Positions 9,583 through 17,454 of a DNA stretch of 64,000 bases are shown here, in pieces. Position numbers and translations under genes: made by a program. The stretch comes from Actinokineospora inagensis DSM 44258 (GTDB lineage Bacteria > Actinomycetota > Actinomycetes > Mycobacteriales > Pseudonocardiaceae): contig NZ_AXWW01000006.1 of assembly GCF_000482865.1 (NCBI RefSeq), positions 124,001 through 188,000 on the forward strand. The letters are read 5' to 3'. The notes beneath the pieces are model-generated. The model made no database searches. It was not told the origin of the DNA and saw only the letters and a list, made by a program, of their open reading frames with translations. Numbering within the stretch: position 1 is the stretch's first letter; every line of letters starts with the position of its first letter.

Positions 9583-10041
9583 TTGCGCATCGATGGGGCG
9601 ACCTACCAGCGGGTGCTCGGTGACGAGATCCGCAGGCTGCGCAAGCAGCGGGGCTGGACCCGCAAGGAGCTCAACGGGCGGCTGCAGAGCGACATCTCGC
9701 TGCAGACCCTGGCCACCTACGAGCTCGGCACCCGCCAGTGCTCAGTGGTCCGCTTCGTCGAGATCTGCGTCGCCCTCGACACGCTGCCGCACGACCTGAT
9801 CGCCCGCGTGCACGACCGCGTCTTCGCCGACACCCCCCTCGGCCGCGTCCGCGTCGACCTCCGCGCCGCCGCCGAGGACACCCGCCCCCAGTTGCTCCCC
9901 CTGCGCCGCTGGGCCGCCGAACTCCGCACCGACCACGACGAGGTCCACCTGGACCTGACCGCCCTCGACCGCCTGGCCGAACTGTGCGGCATGGACACCG
10001 CCGAGCTGATCGCCCACATCCGCGAACTGAACCACCGGTAG
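9583..10041 (+). CDS. XRE-family helix-turn-helix regulator
   Basis: A small DNA-binding protein. The helix-turn-helix occupies the N-terminal half (LGDEIRRLRKQRGWTRKELN, then SDISLQTLATYELGTRQCSV as recognition region). The C-terminal 80 residues are charged, Leu-rich and of unknown function. TTG at 9583 is preferred because AGGGG precedes it and the product then starts directly before the HTH (152 residues); GTG at 9529 would add 18 residues that look unlike the family. The gene lies 49 bp upstream of the EACC1-like gene and may regulate or be co-transcribed with it. BldD-like regulators are similar in size but the sequence is not BldD. Confidence 0.8.
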   Translation: MRIDGATYQRVLGDEIRRLRKQRGWTRKELNGRLQSDISLQTLATYELGTRQCSVVRFVEICVALDTLPHDLIARVHDRVFADTPLGRVRVDLRAAAEDTRPQLLPLRRWAAELRTDHDEVHLDLTALDRLAELCGMDTAELIAHIRELNHR

Positions 10042-10090
10042 CCCCCTCATCCCTACACTCGGGCTCCCCACCTCGAAAGGCCCCCCACCG

Positions 10091-10447
10091 GTGAGCGACC
10101 CCACCCTGACCGCAGCCATCAGCGGCGACGACGACGAACTCCGCACCCTCGCCCGCTGGCTCCGCGACGAGGACGACTTACGCGGCCACGTCCACCTCGT
10201 CAACCACCCAATCCACCCCGGCCACATGGGCGGCGCCCTCGACGCGGTAGCAGTAGCCCTCAGCAGCGGCGGCACCCTCACCGTCCTGGTGAAGTCGCTG
10301 TTCACCTACCTCAGCACCCGCCGAAAAGAGGTCGTCCTCAAGCTCCGCCTCAAAGACGCCCAAGGCCGCGAGTTCGAAGCCGAGGCCACCTCCACCACCA
10401 CCGCCACCACCCTCCTCACCCAAGCCGAAAAATTCTTCGCGGACTAA
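10091..10447 (+). CDS. EACC1-like conflict-system component
   Basis: A 118-residue protein resembling effector-associated constant component 1 (EACC1), a family described by Aravind and co-workers as an invariant partner of diverse effectors in NTP-dependent conflict systems of multicellular bacteria. Seen here: an N-terminal strand-helix region (LRTLARWLRDEDDLRGHVHL), a central hydrophobic helix (ALDAVAVALSSGGTLTVLVK) and a C-terminal strand-rich part (EVVLKLRLKDAQGREFEAEA). In known systems an effector such as a caspase-like protease lies next door. None is present: the next 690 bp are non-coding and hold a palindrome and a tRNA, so this copy looks orphaned or acts in trans (inference). Confidence 0.7.
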   Translation: MSDPTLTAAISGDDDELRTLARWLRDEDDLRGHVHLVNHPIHPGHMGGALDAVAVALSSGGTLTVLVKSLFTYLSTRRKEVVLKLRLKDAQGREFEAEATSTTTATTLLTQAEKFFAD

Positions 10448-10551
10448 CCCCCACCCCCACCCCTTCATCGGCAAGGCCCCCCCGGCCCCCGGCCTGCACC
10501 GACGAAGCTCCACACTCGCACCGCGCGCCTCGAAAGCCGCCGATACCAACC

Positions 10552-10701
10552 GCCCGCTGGGGTGAAGTTGTTGTGTTTGGGGGGACGGCAACCGCAAAGC
10601 TGACAGGCGGGTAAGGCCACGCTTTCCAGTGGCCCCGCCTTTTAACCTTACCCCGCGGTGGCCGTAGGGGCCCCAAACACAACAACTTCACCCCAGCGGG
10701 C
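10552..10701. repeat. 150-bp element with 31-bp perfect inverted repeats
   Basis: The arms 10552-10582 and 10671-10701 are exact reverse complements over 31 bp (outer end GCCCGCTGGGGTGAAG). The 88-bp interior holds further pairing: GGCCAC at 10615-10620 with GTGGCC at 10629-10634, and GGCGGGTAAGG near 10606 with CCTTACCCCGC near 10647. The whole could fold as one long rod, so it may be a MITE-like element or the gene of a structured RNA. No target-site duplication is visible at its edges and no second copy is in the window. Confidence 0.75.
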
Positions 10702-10813
10702 ACAGCCCGCAAAATCTGGCGCCCCAGGCCGGCGTCGCCGAAGGCGACCAGGCCGAACCCCGAGGCGAAGCCGAGGCTCAGAGACCTCTCACACCAAGAT
10801 CAACCGAGAACAA

Positions 10814-10914
10814 AGCCCCTGAATACACAGCCTAAACGGACCCGCCGACAAGATCCGCCCACCAACCGAGAACCATGATCAACCCGAACTTGAGCCCCTG
10901 AATACACAGCCTAA
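10814..10914. repeat. 22-bp direct repeats near the tRNA
   Basis: The 22-mer beginning AGCCCCTGAATACACAGC occurs at 10814-10835 and again at 10893-10914, each preceded by the text ACCGAGAAC at a variable distance. The surrounding 10705-11010 stretch is less GC-rich than the rest of the window, has no gene, and ends at the tRNA. This looks like debris of a duplicated or inserted segment beside a tRNA gene; no integrase or clear att pair is seen. Confidence 0.5.
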
Positions 10915-11013
10915 CCAGCACCACCGACAAAACCCCCACACCAAGATCACCGCACACAAGCACGCGCAGGACCCACCCGCCAGGTTGCCCCACGCAACCA
11001 GTCGGTGAACGAG

Positions 11014-11087
11014 TAGGGCCGGAGAGACTCGAACTCTCACTGGCACGGACCTAAACCGTGTGCCTCTGCCAATTGGGCTACGGCCCC
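11014..11087 (-). tRNA. tRNA with UAG (Leu-type) anticodon on a class I body
   Basis: Read on the minus strand, 74 nt fold as a full cloverleaf: acceptor GGGGCCG with CGGCCCT (one G-U at 1-72), three-to-four pair D stem, anticodon stem CACGG/CCGTG with loop TTTAGGT (anticodon UAG, codon CUA), five-base variable loop CCAGT, T stem GAGAG/CTCTC with loop TTCGAGT, discriminator A. No CCA is encoded. Leucine tRNAs normally carry a long variable arm; this one does not, so it is either a diverged tRNA of doubtful charging identity or a pseudo-tRNA. Confidence 0.8.
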
Positions 11088-11189
11088 GGGGTAGCGTGCA
11101 CAGCCTAACGGCGTGGCCCGTGCGCGGGTCGGGTGGTGGGTGATCTACCGTGGGCGGCGCCGATCGGTGGGCGTGGCGAGGAGGACGAG

Positions 11190-11411
11190 TTGGCGCGGGA
11201 CCCCGACACCATTCAGCGGGAGATCGAGCAGGCGCGGGACGCGTTGGCGACCACCCTGGACCAGTTGAGCGTGAAGGCGAGCCCGAAGCGTCTCGTCGAC
11301 TCGGCCAAGTCGAGCGCCAAGTCCACCTTGGACGACCCCCGGGTGAAGTACGCGCTGATCGGCGTCGGCGTGTTGGTCGGTTTGCTGGTGGTGCGCCGGA
11401 TCTTCCGTTAG
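11190..11411 (+). CDS. DUF3618 family small membrane protein
   Basis: A 73-residue protein with the DUF3618 signature: ARDPDTIQREIEQARDALATTLDQL, a short linker with Ser/Lys repeats, then one C-terminal membrane helix (YALIGVGVLVGLLVV) and a short basic tail (RRIFR). TTG at 11190 is chosen because GAGGAG lies just upstream; a GTG at 11133 is possible but adds residues unlike the family. The family is widespread in actinobacteria and usually small and membrane-anchored; function unknown. Its stop overlaps the stop of the convergent downstream gene by 4 bp. Confidence 0.85.
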   Translation: MARDPDTIQREIEQARDALATTLDQLSVKASPKRLVDSAKSSAKSTLDDPRVKYALIGVGVLVGLLVVRRIFR

Positions 11412-11725
11412 GCCAGTGCCGACGGCCGGACCGGTTCGCTCGCGGCCTGGGCCGGGATTGTGTGCGCCGGGGCCGCCGGGTCGTCGCCGAGGCCGAGTCG
11501 GGCGGTCAGGTAGGCGGCGGTGAAGTTGACCGCGTCGCCGTCGAGGGTGTGTACGACCGTGCGCTTGCGGTCGCCCGCGAGCATGTCTTCGACCAGTTGG
11601 TCCGCGCGTTCGCGGGCGGCGACCAGGTCGCGCGCGGTGGCGGTGCGGGTGGTGTCGCCGACCTTGACCTCGACGGTCCAGTCGTCGCCGCGCGCGGTGT
11701 AGTTGGCGTGGATCGGTGCGTACAT
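11408..11725 (-). CDS. HicB-like small protein
   Basis: A 105-residue protein beginning YTARGDDWTVEVKVGD and continuing ATARDLVAARERADQLVEDM, the strand-strand-helix pattern of HicB-like/DUF1902 antitoxin domains that fold like a degraded RNase H. No HicA toxin is adjacent, and the C-terminal 35 residues (Ala/Pro-rich) have no recognisable DNA-binding domain. It could equally be a stand-alone actinobacterial protein of this fold. Convergent with the DUF3618 gene. Confidence 0.6.
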   Translation of the reverse strand: MYAPIHANYTARGDDWTVEVKVGDTTRTATARDLVAARERADQLVEDMLAGDRKRTVVHTLDGDAVNFTAAYLTARLGLGDDPAAPAHTIPAQAASEPVRPSALA

Positions 11726-11847
11726 GGTCCGCCCCCTCCTGCTCGGTGCCCGTGGGGTGAGGCGTGCGTCCCCACACCGCTGAGCTTGCGCCCGCGCCCT
11801 GGTTTTCGCTCGTCGGGACCGGCGGTCGGGGGCACCCGTGCGGGCGA

Positions 11848-12471
11848 TTACCGGCGGGTCATGGCCGAAAGGCCGGTCCAGATGACCCGCATCAGGTGAT
11901 CCGCCGCCTGTTCGGGGGACACCGCGTCATCACCGTCGCGACCGACGTACCACAGCGACAGCCGCTCGCAGGCGCCGACGACGACCTGGGCGGCGGCCTC
12001 CAGCTCGACCCGGGGGGCGTCCGGCAGGAACGCGGCGAACAGCGCGATGTCGATCTCGACCTGTTCCTGGCGGACGGCTTCGACCTCGGCCGCGGCGGCC
12101 GGTCCGGCGACGGCGGCCTCGTTGCGCAGGACCAGCGACCAGGCCCGGCGGTGCGCGTCGGTGAACCGGAAGAACGCGACCAGGCCGCGGCGCAGCGCGT
12201 CCTCGGGGTCGGTGGCGCCGACGACGGCCGCGGCGGTGGCCGCGGCGAGCTGGCCGCGCGCCTGCCGGATGCAGGCGACGAGCAGGCCCTCCTTGGAGCC
12301 GAAGTACTCGTAGAGCATCGGTTTGGAGACCCCGCAGCGCTCGGCGATCTCGTCCATGGCGGCGGCCTGGTAGCCGCGTTCGGCGAAGATCTCCTCGGCG
12401 ACGGCCAGCATCTGGCGTTCGCGTTCGGCGCGCGGCATCCGCCGCTTACGCTCGTCCAGCCGTCCGGTCAC
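11848..12471 (-). CDS. TetR family transcriptional regulator
   Basis: A 207-residue repressor-type protein. The N-terminal helix-turn-helix is clear (MLAVAEEIFAERGYQAAAMD, then ERCGVSKPMLYEYFGSKEG at about residues 45-63); the rest is the all-helical ligand-binding and dimer domain. It is transcribed away from the Baeyer-Villiger monooxygenase gene with 75 bp between them, a common arrangement in which the TetR protein represses both itself and the oxidase. The ligand is probably the ketone or hydrophobic substrate of that enzyme (inference). Confidence 0.93.
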   Translation of the reverse strand: MTGRLDERKRRMPRAERERQMLAVAEEIFAERGYQAAAMDEIAERCGVSKPMLYEYFGSKEGLLVACIRQARGQLAAATAAAVVGATDPEDALRRGLVAFFRFTDAHRRAWSLVLRNEAAVAGPAAAAEVEAVRQEQVEIDIALFAAFLPDAPRVELEAAAQVVVGACERLSLWYVGRDGDDAVSPEQAADHLMRVIWTGLSAMTRR

Positions 12472-12493
12472 CGGGCCGACTCTACCGGAAGTA

Positions 12494-12511
12494 ACCTACT
12501 TCGAGTAAGGT
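12494..12511. promoter_or_regulatory. Candidate TetR operator
   Basis: An imperfect palindrome ACCTACTTCGAGTAAGGT (outer ACCT/AGGT, central TCGA) lies in the 75-bp gap between the divergent TetR and monooxygenase genes. The related half-site GTAAC recurs at 12491 and 12521. The monooxygenase ribosome site GAGGAGG is at 12534-12540. Confidence 0.45.
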
Positions 12512-12546
12512 GAACCGCGAGTAACACCTGATCGAGGAGGTCGGCG

Positions 12547-14061
12547 ATGGGCATCGTGCACACCGGCGTGGTGGTGGTCGGCACCGGGTTCGCAGGCATG
12601 GGCATGGCCATCCAGTTGCGCCGCGCGGGCCGCGACGACTTCGTCCTGCTGGAGAAGGCGGACGACTTCGGCGGCACCTGGCGGGACAACACCTACCCGG
12701 GCTGCGCCTGCGACATCCAGTCGCACATGTACTCGTTCTCCTTCGAGCAGAAGCCCGACTGGACCCGCGCCTACGCGCCGCAGCCGGAGATCTGGCAGTA
12801 CCTGCGCGACGTCGCCGCCAAGTGGGACCTGGCCCGCAACACCCGCTTCGGCGCCGAGGTCATCGGCGCGCGCTGGGACTCCGCCGAGAACCGCTGGTAC
12901 GTGTCGACCAACAGCGGCGACACGTACGTCACCCGGTTCCTCGTCGCCGGGCTCGGAGCGCTGCACATCCCGTCGATCCCCGAGCTGCCCGGGATCGAGA
13001 GGTTCGCGGGCAAGACCTTCCACTCGGCGCGGTGGGACCACGACTACGACCTCACCGGCAAGCGCGTCGCGGTGATCGGCACCGGGGCGAGCGCGGTCCA
13101 GTTCGTGCCGCGGATCGCCCCGGACGTCGCCGAGTTGACGCTGTTCCAGCGGACGGCGCCCTGGGTGATGCCGAAACCCGACCACGTGATGCCGGAGTGG
13201 TCGCAGAACCTGTTCGCCAAGGTCCCGGGGGCGCAGCGGGCGTACCGGCACCTGCTGTACTGGGTCAACGAGGTCCGCGCGGTCGGGTTCAACGGGCACC
13301 AGCGGATCCTGAAGTACGCGTCGAAGCTGGCCGCCGCCAACATCCGCCGCTCGGTCAAGGACCCCGACCTGGCCGCGAAGCTGACCCCGGACTACGTCAT
13401 GGGCTGCAAGCGGGTGCTGATCTCCAACGACTACTACCCGACGTTCAACCGGCCCAACGTGCACCTGGACACCGCCGGGATCGCCGAGGTTCGCGAGCAC
13501 AGCGTCGTCGGCGAGGACGGCCGCGAGCACCAGGTCGACGCGATCATCTACGGCACCGGGTTCCACGTCACCGACTCCTACGACTACCTGAAGATCACCG
13601 GCCGGGACGGGGTCGACCTGGCCGGGCTGTGGCGGGACAACGGCATCAACACCCACCTCGGGATCACCGTGTCCGGCTTCCCGAACCTGTTCTTCCTGCT
13701 CGGCCCGAACACCGGCCTCGGCCACAACTCGGTCGTCTTCATGATCGAGTCGCAGGTCCGGTACGTCGCCGACGCGATCCGGCTGGCCGAGCGGGAAGGC
13801 GCCGACGCGCTGGACGTGCGGCGCTCGGCGCAGGACGCGTTCAACGCCGAGGTCCAGCGCAAACTCGCCGACGGCGTGTGGACCAAGGGCGGCTGCACGA
13901 GCTGGTACCTGGACTCCCAGGGCGTCAACCGCACCATCTGGCCGGGCTTCACCTGGCGCTACTGGATGCGCACCCGCTCGGTGGACCCCGCCGACTTCGA
14001 GCTGATCAGCCGCACCCGACCGGCGGAAAAGGGCTCCGGTCTGGTGCCCGCCATCGGCTAG
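12547..14061 (+). CDS. Baeyer-Villiger type FAD/NADPH monooxygenase
   Basis: A 504-residue flavoprotein monooxygenase. FAD-binding GTGFAGMG lies at residues 11-18, the type I Baeyer-Villiger fingerprint F-x-G-x-x-x-H-x-x-x-W is exact at about 153-163 ([11 protein letters not shown]), and the NADPH Rossmann motif [10 protein letters not shown] is near 177. The length is typical of the EtaA/cyclohexanone monooxygenase group. Such enzymes insert one oxygen of O2 into a ketone next to the carbonyl, or S-oxygenate sulfur drugs. GAGGAGG precedes the ATG. Control by the divergent TetR protein is likely. Confidence 0.95.
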   Translation: MGIVHTGVVVVGTGFAGMGMAIQLRRAGRDDFVLLEKADDFGGTWRDNTYPGCACDIQSHMYSFSFEQKPDWTRAYAPQPEIWQYLRDVAAKWDLARNTRFGAEVIGARWDSAENRWYVSTNSGDTYVTRFLVAGLGALHIPSIPELPGIERFAGKTFHSARWDHDYDLTGKRVAVIGTGASAVQFVPRIAPDVAELTLFQRTAPWVMPKPDHVMPEWSQNLFAKVPGAQRAYRHLLYWVNEVRAVGFNGHQRILKYASKLAAANIRRSVKDPDLAAKLTPDYVMGCKRVLISNDYYPTFNRPNVHLDTAGIAEVREHSVVGEDGREHQVDAIIYGTGFHVTDSYDYLKITGRDGVDLAGLWRDNGINTHLGITVSGFPNLFFLLGPNTGLGHNSVVFMIESQVRYVADAIRLAEREGADALDVRRSAQDAFNAEVQRKLADGVWTKGGCTSWYLDSQGVNRTIWPGFTWRYWMRTRSVDPADFELISRTRPAEKGSGLVPAIG

Positions 14062-14072
14062 CGTCTTCGGCC

Positions 14073-14561
14073 ATGGCCACCGACCCGAACAGCGCGACCA
14101 TCGCCACCAACCGCAAGGCCCGGCACGACTACGCGGTGCTGGACACGGTGGAGGCCGGGGTCGTGCTGGTCGGTACCGAGGTCAAGAGCCTGCGCGACGG
14201 CAAGGTCTCCCTCGTCGACTCGTTCGCCACCGTCGACGACGGCGAGATCTGGCTGCGCGGCCTGCACATCGGCGAGTACGCCATGGGCACCTGGACCAAC
14301 CACGCCCCGCGCCGGGTCCGCAAGCTCCTGCTGCACCGCCGCGAGATCGACAAGCTGGCGCTGAAGGTGCACGAGTCGGGCCTGTCGCTGGTGCCGCTGT
14401 CGATGTACTTCAGCTCCGGGAAGGTGAAGGTCGAACTGGGCCTGGTCCGCGGCAAGAAGACCTGGGACAAGCGCCAGTCGCTGGCCGCCCGCGACGCCAA
14501 CCGAGAGATCGAACGGGCCTTCTCCCGCCAGGCCAAGGGGCGCCGCGCGCACCGCGCGTGA
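14073..14561 (+). CDS. smpB: SsrA-binding protein SmpB
   Basis: A 162-residue tmRNA-binding protein that guides tmRNA and EF-Tu into ribosomes stalled on broken messages. The family hallmarks are visible: [63 protein letters not shown] and the basic C-terminal tail with KKTWDKRQ and [13 protein letters not shown] at 14073 gives the usual length. It lies 11 bp after the monooxygenase gene. In many actinobacteria ssrA or ftsX is nearby; neither is seen here. Confidence 0.97.
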   Translation: MATDPNSATIATNRKARHDYAVLDTVEAGVVLVGTEVKSLRDGKVSLVDSFATVDDGEIWLRGLHIGEYAMGTWTNHAPRRVRKLLLHRREIDKLALKVHESGLSLVPLSMYFSSGKVKVELGLVRGKKTWDKRQSLAARDANREIERAFSRQAKGRRAHRA

Positions 14562-14573
14562 CACCATCGACCT

Positions 14574-14756
14574 GTGCGCGCCCCCCGCCTGTTCACCGCC
14601 CTGCTGGGTCTGGTCGACAAGTTCGAGGAACGCGGCGTGCACGTCCCCGGCGCCGACGACGGCCGCGTGTCCCCCTGGCGCGACTTCGGCTGGCTCATCG
14701 CCTTCTGGCTCGTCGCCATCGGCGTCTTCATCCTCTTCTTCGCCCTCGCCGCTTGA
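14574..14756 (+). CDS. Small single-span membrane protein
   Basis: A 60-residue protein starting at GTG, 12 bp after smpB. The first 45 residues are soluble (LFTALLGLVDKFEERGVHVP, then SPWRDFG) and the last 20 form a strongly hydrophobic helix (FGWLIAFWLVAIGVFILFFA). Close spacing and codon use like the neighbours support a real gene co-transcribed with smpB. Function unknown. Confidence 0.6.
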   Translation: MRAPRLFTALLGLVDKFEERGVHVPGADDGRVSPWRDFGWLIAFWLVAIGVFILFFALAA

Positions 14757-14996
14757 TCGGTCCGCCGGTCGGTGAACGGGTGACCGGATGAGCCCGCGCC
14801 ACGGGACGCAGTGGCGGCCGTCACTGTGGGTGTACCGGTGATCACGGCTCGGCCACAGTGCGGAACCAGGTGCGACTCAACGGCCTATCCGGCTCGTCGT
14901 ACCAGCCGGTTGGCGGCCATGGTGGAGTCGTACACCCACCCACCACCCACACACCCGCCGCCCACCCCAGTCCCCCGGCCAGGAAGAGGCACGCCC

Positions 14997-15509
14997 GTGA
15001 AGACCGTCGGTTTGGCGGCCGCAGCCTGCGCGCTCCTGGCGGTGGTCACCGGGTGCGGCTCCGGTCCCTCGGCCACGGCCACCCCGGCGGCGGGCGGCGA
15101 CCTGGCGCGCGCCAACACCTCGCTGCGCGGCGGTGAGGCCCGGCCGCTCGGCAAGGGGCTCACCCTCACCGCGTCCGCGCCGAAGCCGTTCGTGCCGACG
15201 TCGGGGGCGTTCCCGGTGGTGTCGCGGGCGGTCGGGTTCGAGATGACGGTGCAGAACGACGGCACCGCCCCGTACGCCCCCACGCTGCTGTCGCTGACCG
15301 CCAGCACCGACGACGGCGGCACCAAGCAGGTGATCGACTCCGCGCAGGGCTACACGGGCGTCATCAGCGACGACAGCGTGCAGCCGGGCCGCACCGTGCA
15401 CTTCCAGGTGGCGTTCGCGGTGCCGACGGCGAAGACGGAACTGGTCATCACCGCCCAGCCCGACCCGGCGGGCACCGAGGCCGTCATCGTGTTCGACGGC
15501 CAGGTGTAG
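14997..15509 (+). CDS. Secreted lipoprotein, DUF4352-like
   Basis: A 170-residue exported lipoprotein. GTG at 14997 is preferred (AGGAAGAG just upstream) and gives a clean signal peptide: KTVGLAAAACALLAVVTGCG with lipobox VVTGC and lipidated Cys about residue 19. The mature part is a beta-sandwich of the DUF4352/telomeric-repeat-binding-like type: LTLTASAPKPFVP, FEMTVQNDGTAPYAPTLLSL, VQPGRTVHFQVAFAVP. Such domains are found in many actinobacterial surface lipoproteins; the role is unknown. Confidence 0.85.
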   Translation: MKTVGLAAAACALLAVVTGCGSGPSATATPAAGGDLARANTSLRGGEARPLGKGLTLTASAPKPFVPTSGAFPVVSRAVGFEMTVQNDGTAPYAPTLLSLTASTDDGGTKQVIDSAQGYTGVISDDSVQPGRTVHFQVAFAVPTAKTELVITAQPDPAGTEAVIVFDGQV

Positions 15510-15541
15510 GCGGGGCGGTCCGGGCCGCTAGCGTCGTCACC

Positions 15542-16015
15542 ATGACTGAGCAGACGAAGCTCTCGCCGGGCGACGTGGCCCCGGCTTTCACCCTGCCGGA
15601 CAGCGAGGGCACCGAGGTGTCGCTGGCCGACTTCCGCGGCAAGTCGGTCGTCGTGTACTTCTACCCGGCCGCGTCCACCCCCGGCTGCACCAAGCAGGCC
15701 TGCGACTTCCGCGACAACCTGGCGGAGCTCAACGACGCCGGTTTCGCCGTGCTCGGGATTTCCCCGGACAAGCCCGCGAAACTCGCGAAGTTCGTCGCCG
15801 AGGAGGGTCTGACGTTCCCGCTGCTGTCGGACCCGGACCGCGCGGTGCTGACCGCGTACGGCGCGTACGGCGAGAAGCAGATGTACGGCAAGACGGTCAC
15901 CGGCGTGATCCGCTCGACCTTCATCGTGGACGCCGAAGGCAAGATCGCCACCGCGCTGTACAACGTGCGCGCGACCGGGCACGTGGCGAAACTGCGGAAA
16001 GACCTGAAGATCTGA
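15542..16015 (+). CDS. bcp: Thioredoxin-dependent peroxiredoxin Bcp
   Basis: A 157-residue peroxiredoxin of the BCP/PrxQ group that reduces peroxides with thioredoxin as electron donor. Peroxidatic Cys49 sits in STPGCTKQACDFRD and the resolving Cys54 five residues later, the classic intramolecular disulfide pair of this group. The conserved GDVAPAFTLPD start, VVVYFYPAA strand and VIRSTFIVDAEGKI segment are present. It is followed by a strong hairpin terminator shared with the convergent rdgB gene. Confidence 0.96.
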   Translation: MTEQTKLSPGDVAPAFTLPDSEGTEVSLADFRGKSVVVYFYPAASTPGCTKQACDFRDNLAELNDAGFAVLGISPDKPAKLAKFVAEEGLTFPLLSDPDRAVLTAYGAYGEKQMYGKTVTGVIRSTFIVDAEGKIATALYNVRATGHVAKLRKDLKI

Positions 16016-16027
16016 CGGCACACGGCC

Positions 16028-16066
16028 ACCTGGAGAGTTGACCCGGGGTGGGTCGACTTTCCAGGT
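16028..16066. terminator. Bidirectional hairpin terminator between bcp and rdgB
   Basis: Arms 16028-16044 and 16050-16066 pair over 17 positions with two mismatches (one of them G-U in RNA), around a 5-base GC loop. It fills the 52-bp gap between two convergent genes and can serve both. Confidence 0.8.
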
Positions 16067-16067
16067 C

Positions 16068-16676
16068 TCAGCCCATCGAGCTCAACGCCACCAGGCGCGG
16101 GAGCAGCAAGCGCAACGCCTGCCCGCGGTGCGAGATCGCGTCCTTCTCCTCCGCCGTCAGCTCCGCCGACGTCCGGTCCTGCCCGTCCGGCACGAAGATC
16201 GGGTCATACCCGAACCCGTTCGTGCCCCGAGGCGCGCGGATCACCGTCCCCCGCCAGTCCGCGCGCAGGATCGTCTCCGTCCCGTCCGGTAGCACCAACG
16301 CGATCGCGCACACGAACCCGCCGCCTCGGCGTTCGTCCGGTGTGTCCCCGAGCTGCGCGAGCACCAACTCCAGGTTCGCCTGGTCGTTCCCGTGCCCACC
16401 CGACCAGCGCGCGGAGAGCACACCGGGCATGCCGTTGAGCGCGTCGATCACGATCCCGGAGTCGTCCGCGATCGTGGGCAGTCCGACCGCCGTCACCGCG
16501 TCCCGAGCCTTCGCGACGGCGTTCTCCTCGAACGTCGCACCGGTCTCCGGGGCCTCGGGGAACGCGGGGACGTCGTCGAGGCCGACGATCTCGATGCCGG
16601 ACACGCTCTCCGCTTCCAGGATGCGGCGCAGCTCCGCGAGCTTCTTCGCGTTCCGGCTGGCCAGCAGGACCTTCAC
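16068..16676 (-). CDS. rdgB: dITP/XTP pyrophosphatase
   Basis: A 202-residue Ham1/RdgB enzyme that hydrolyses ITP, dITP and XTP to the monophosphates and so keeps deaminated purines out of DNA and RNA. Seen: [18 protein letters not shown] at the N terminus, the [16 protein letters not shown] helix, catalytic [31 protein letters not shown] and [15 protein letters not shown] with the base-recognition SHRGQAL near the end. GTG at 16676 overlaps the rph stop by 4 bp, so the two are translationally coupled, as in mycobacteria. Confidence 0.96.
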   Translation of the reverse strand: MKVLLASRNAKKLAELRRILEAESVSGIEIVGLDDVPAFPEAPETGATFEENAVAKARDAVTAVGLPTIADDSGIVIDALNGMPGVLSARWSGGHGNDQANLELVLAQLGDTPDERRGGGFVCAIALVLPDGTETILRADWRGTVIRAPRGTNGFGYDPIFVPDGQDRTSAELTAEEKDAISHRGQALRLLLPRLVALSSMG

Positions 16677-17434
16677 CGCGCGCCCTTCGGTTCCGGGAGG
16701 GTGCCGGGGTAGGGCAGCGCGAGCGCCTCGGCCTGGATCCGGTTGAGCTCGGCGCAGCCCGCGAGGGCGAGGTCGAGCATGGCGTCGAGGGTGGAGCGGG
16801 CGAAGGTGGCGCCCTCGCCGGTGCCCTGGACCTCGATAAGGGTCCCGGCGTCGGTCGCGACGACGTTCATGTCGACCTCGGCGCGGGCGTCTTCCTCGTA
16901 CGGCAGGTCCAGCCGGACCCGGCCGCCGACAACACCGACACTGACGGCGGACACCGCGCACGACAGGGGCTGCGGATCGGCGAGCTTGCCGCCCGCGCCC
17001 AGGTACGTGATCGCGTCGGCCAGTGCGACGTAGGCGCCGGTGATGGCCGCGGTGCGGGTGCCGCCGTCGGCCTGGATGACGTCGCAGTCGAGGTGGATCG
17101 TGTTCTCGCCCAGCGCGGACAGGTCGATGCAGGCGCGCAGCGACCGGCCGATGAGCCTGCTGATCTCGTGTGTGCGCCCGCCGACGCGGCCCTTCACCGA
17201 CTCGCGGTCGCCACGGGTGTTGGTCGCCGAGGGCAGCATCGCGTACTCGGCGGTGACCCAGCCGAGCCCGGAGCCCTTGCGCCAGCGCGGCACGCCCTCG
17301 CTGACACTGGCGGCGCACAGCACCCTGGTGCGCCCGAAGGTGACCAGGACCGACCCGGCGGGCCAGTCCTGGTAGCCGCGGGTGATCGTGATGTCCCGGA
17401 GCTGGTCGTCGTTCCTGCCGTCGCTTCTCACCAC
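16673..17434 (-). CDS. rph: Ribonuclease PH
   Basis: A 253-residue phosphorolytic 3'-5' exoribonuclease that trims tRNA 3' ends, releasing nucleoside diphosphates. Family blocks: [86 protein letters not shown] and the [14 protein letters not shown] segment. It follows the phosphodiesterase gene on the same strand with 20 bp between and overlaps rdgB by 4 bp. Confidence 0.97.
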   Translation of the reverse strand: MVRSDGRNDDQLRDITITRGYQDWPAGSVLVTFGRTRVLCAASVSEGVPRWRKGSGLGWVTAEYAMLPSATNTRGDRESVKGRVGGRTHEISRLIGRSLRACIDLSALGENTIHLDCDVIQADGGTRTAAITGAYVALADAITYLGAGGKLADPQPLSCAVSAVSVGVVGGRVRLDLPYEEDARAEVDMNVVATDAGTLIEVQGTGEGATFARSTLDAMLDLALAGCAELNRIQAEALALPYPGTLPEPKGAR

Positions 17435-17454
17435 GCGGTCAGCCTAGATGGCGG

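Noticed and set aside
14562-14996. tmRNA gene downstream of smpB
   Set aside because: No tRNA-Ala-like ends or tag-coding segment could be found; the region holds a small membrane gene and a promoter gap.
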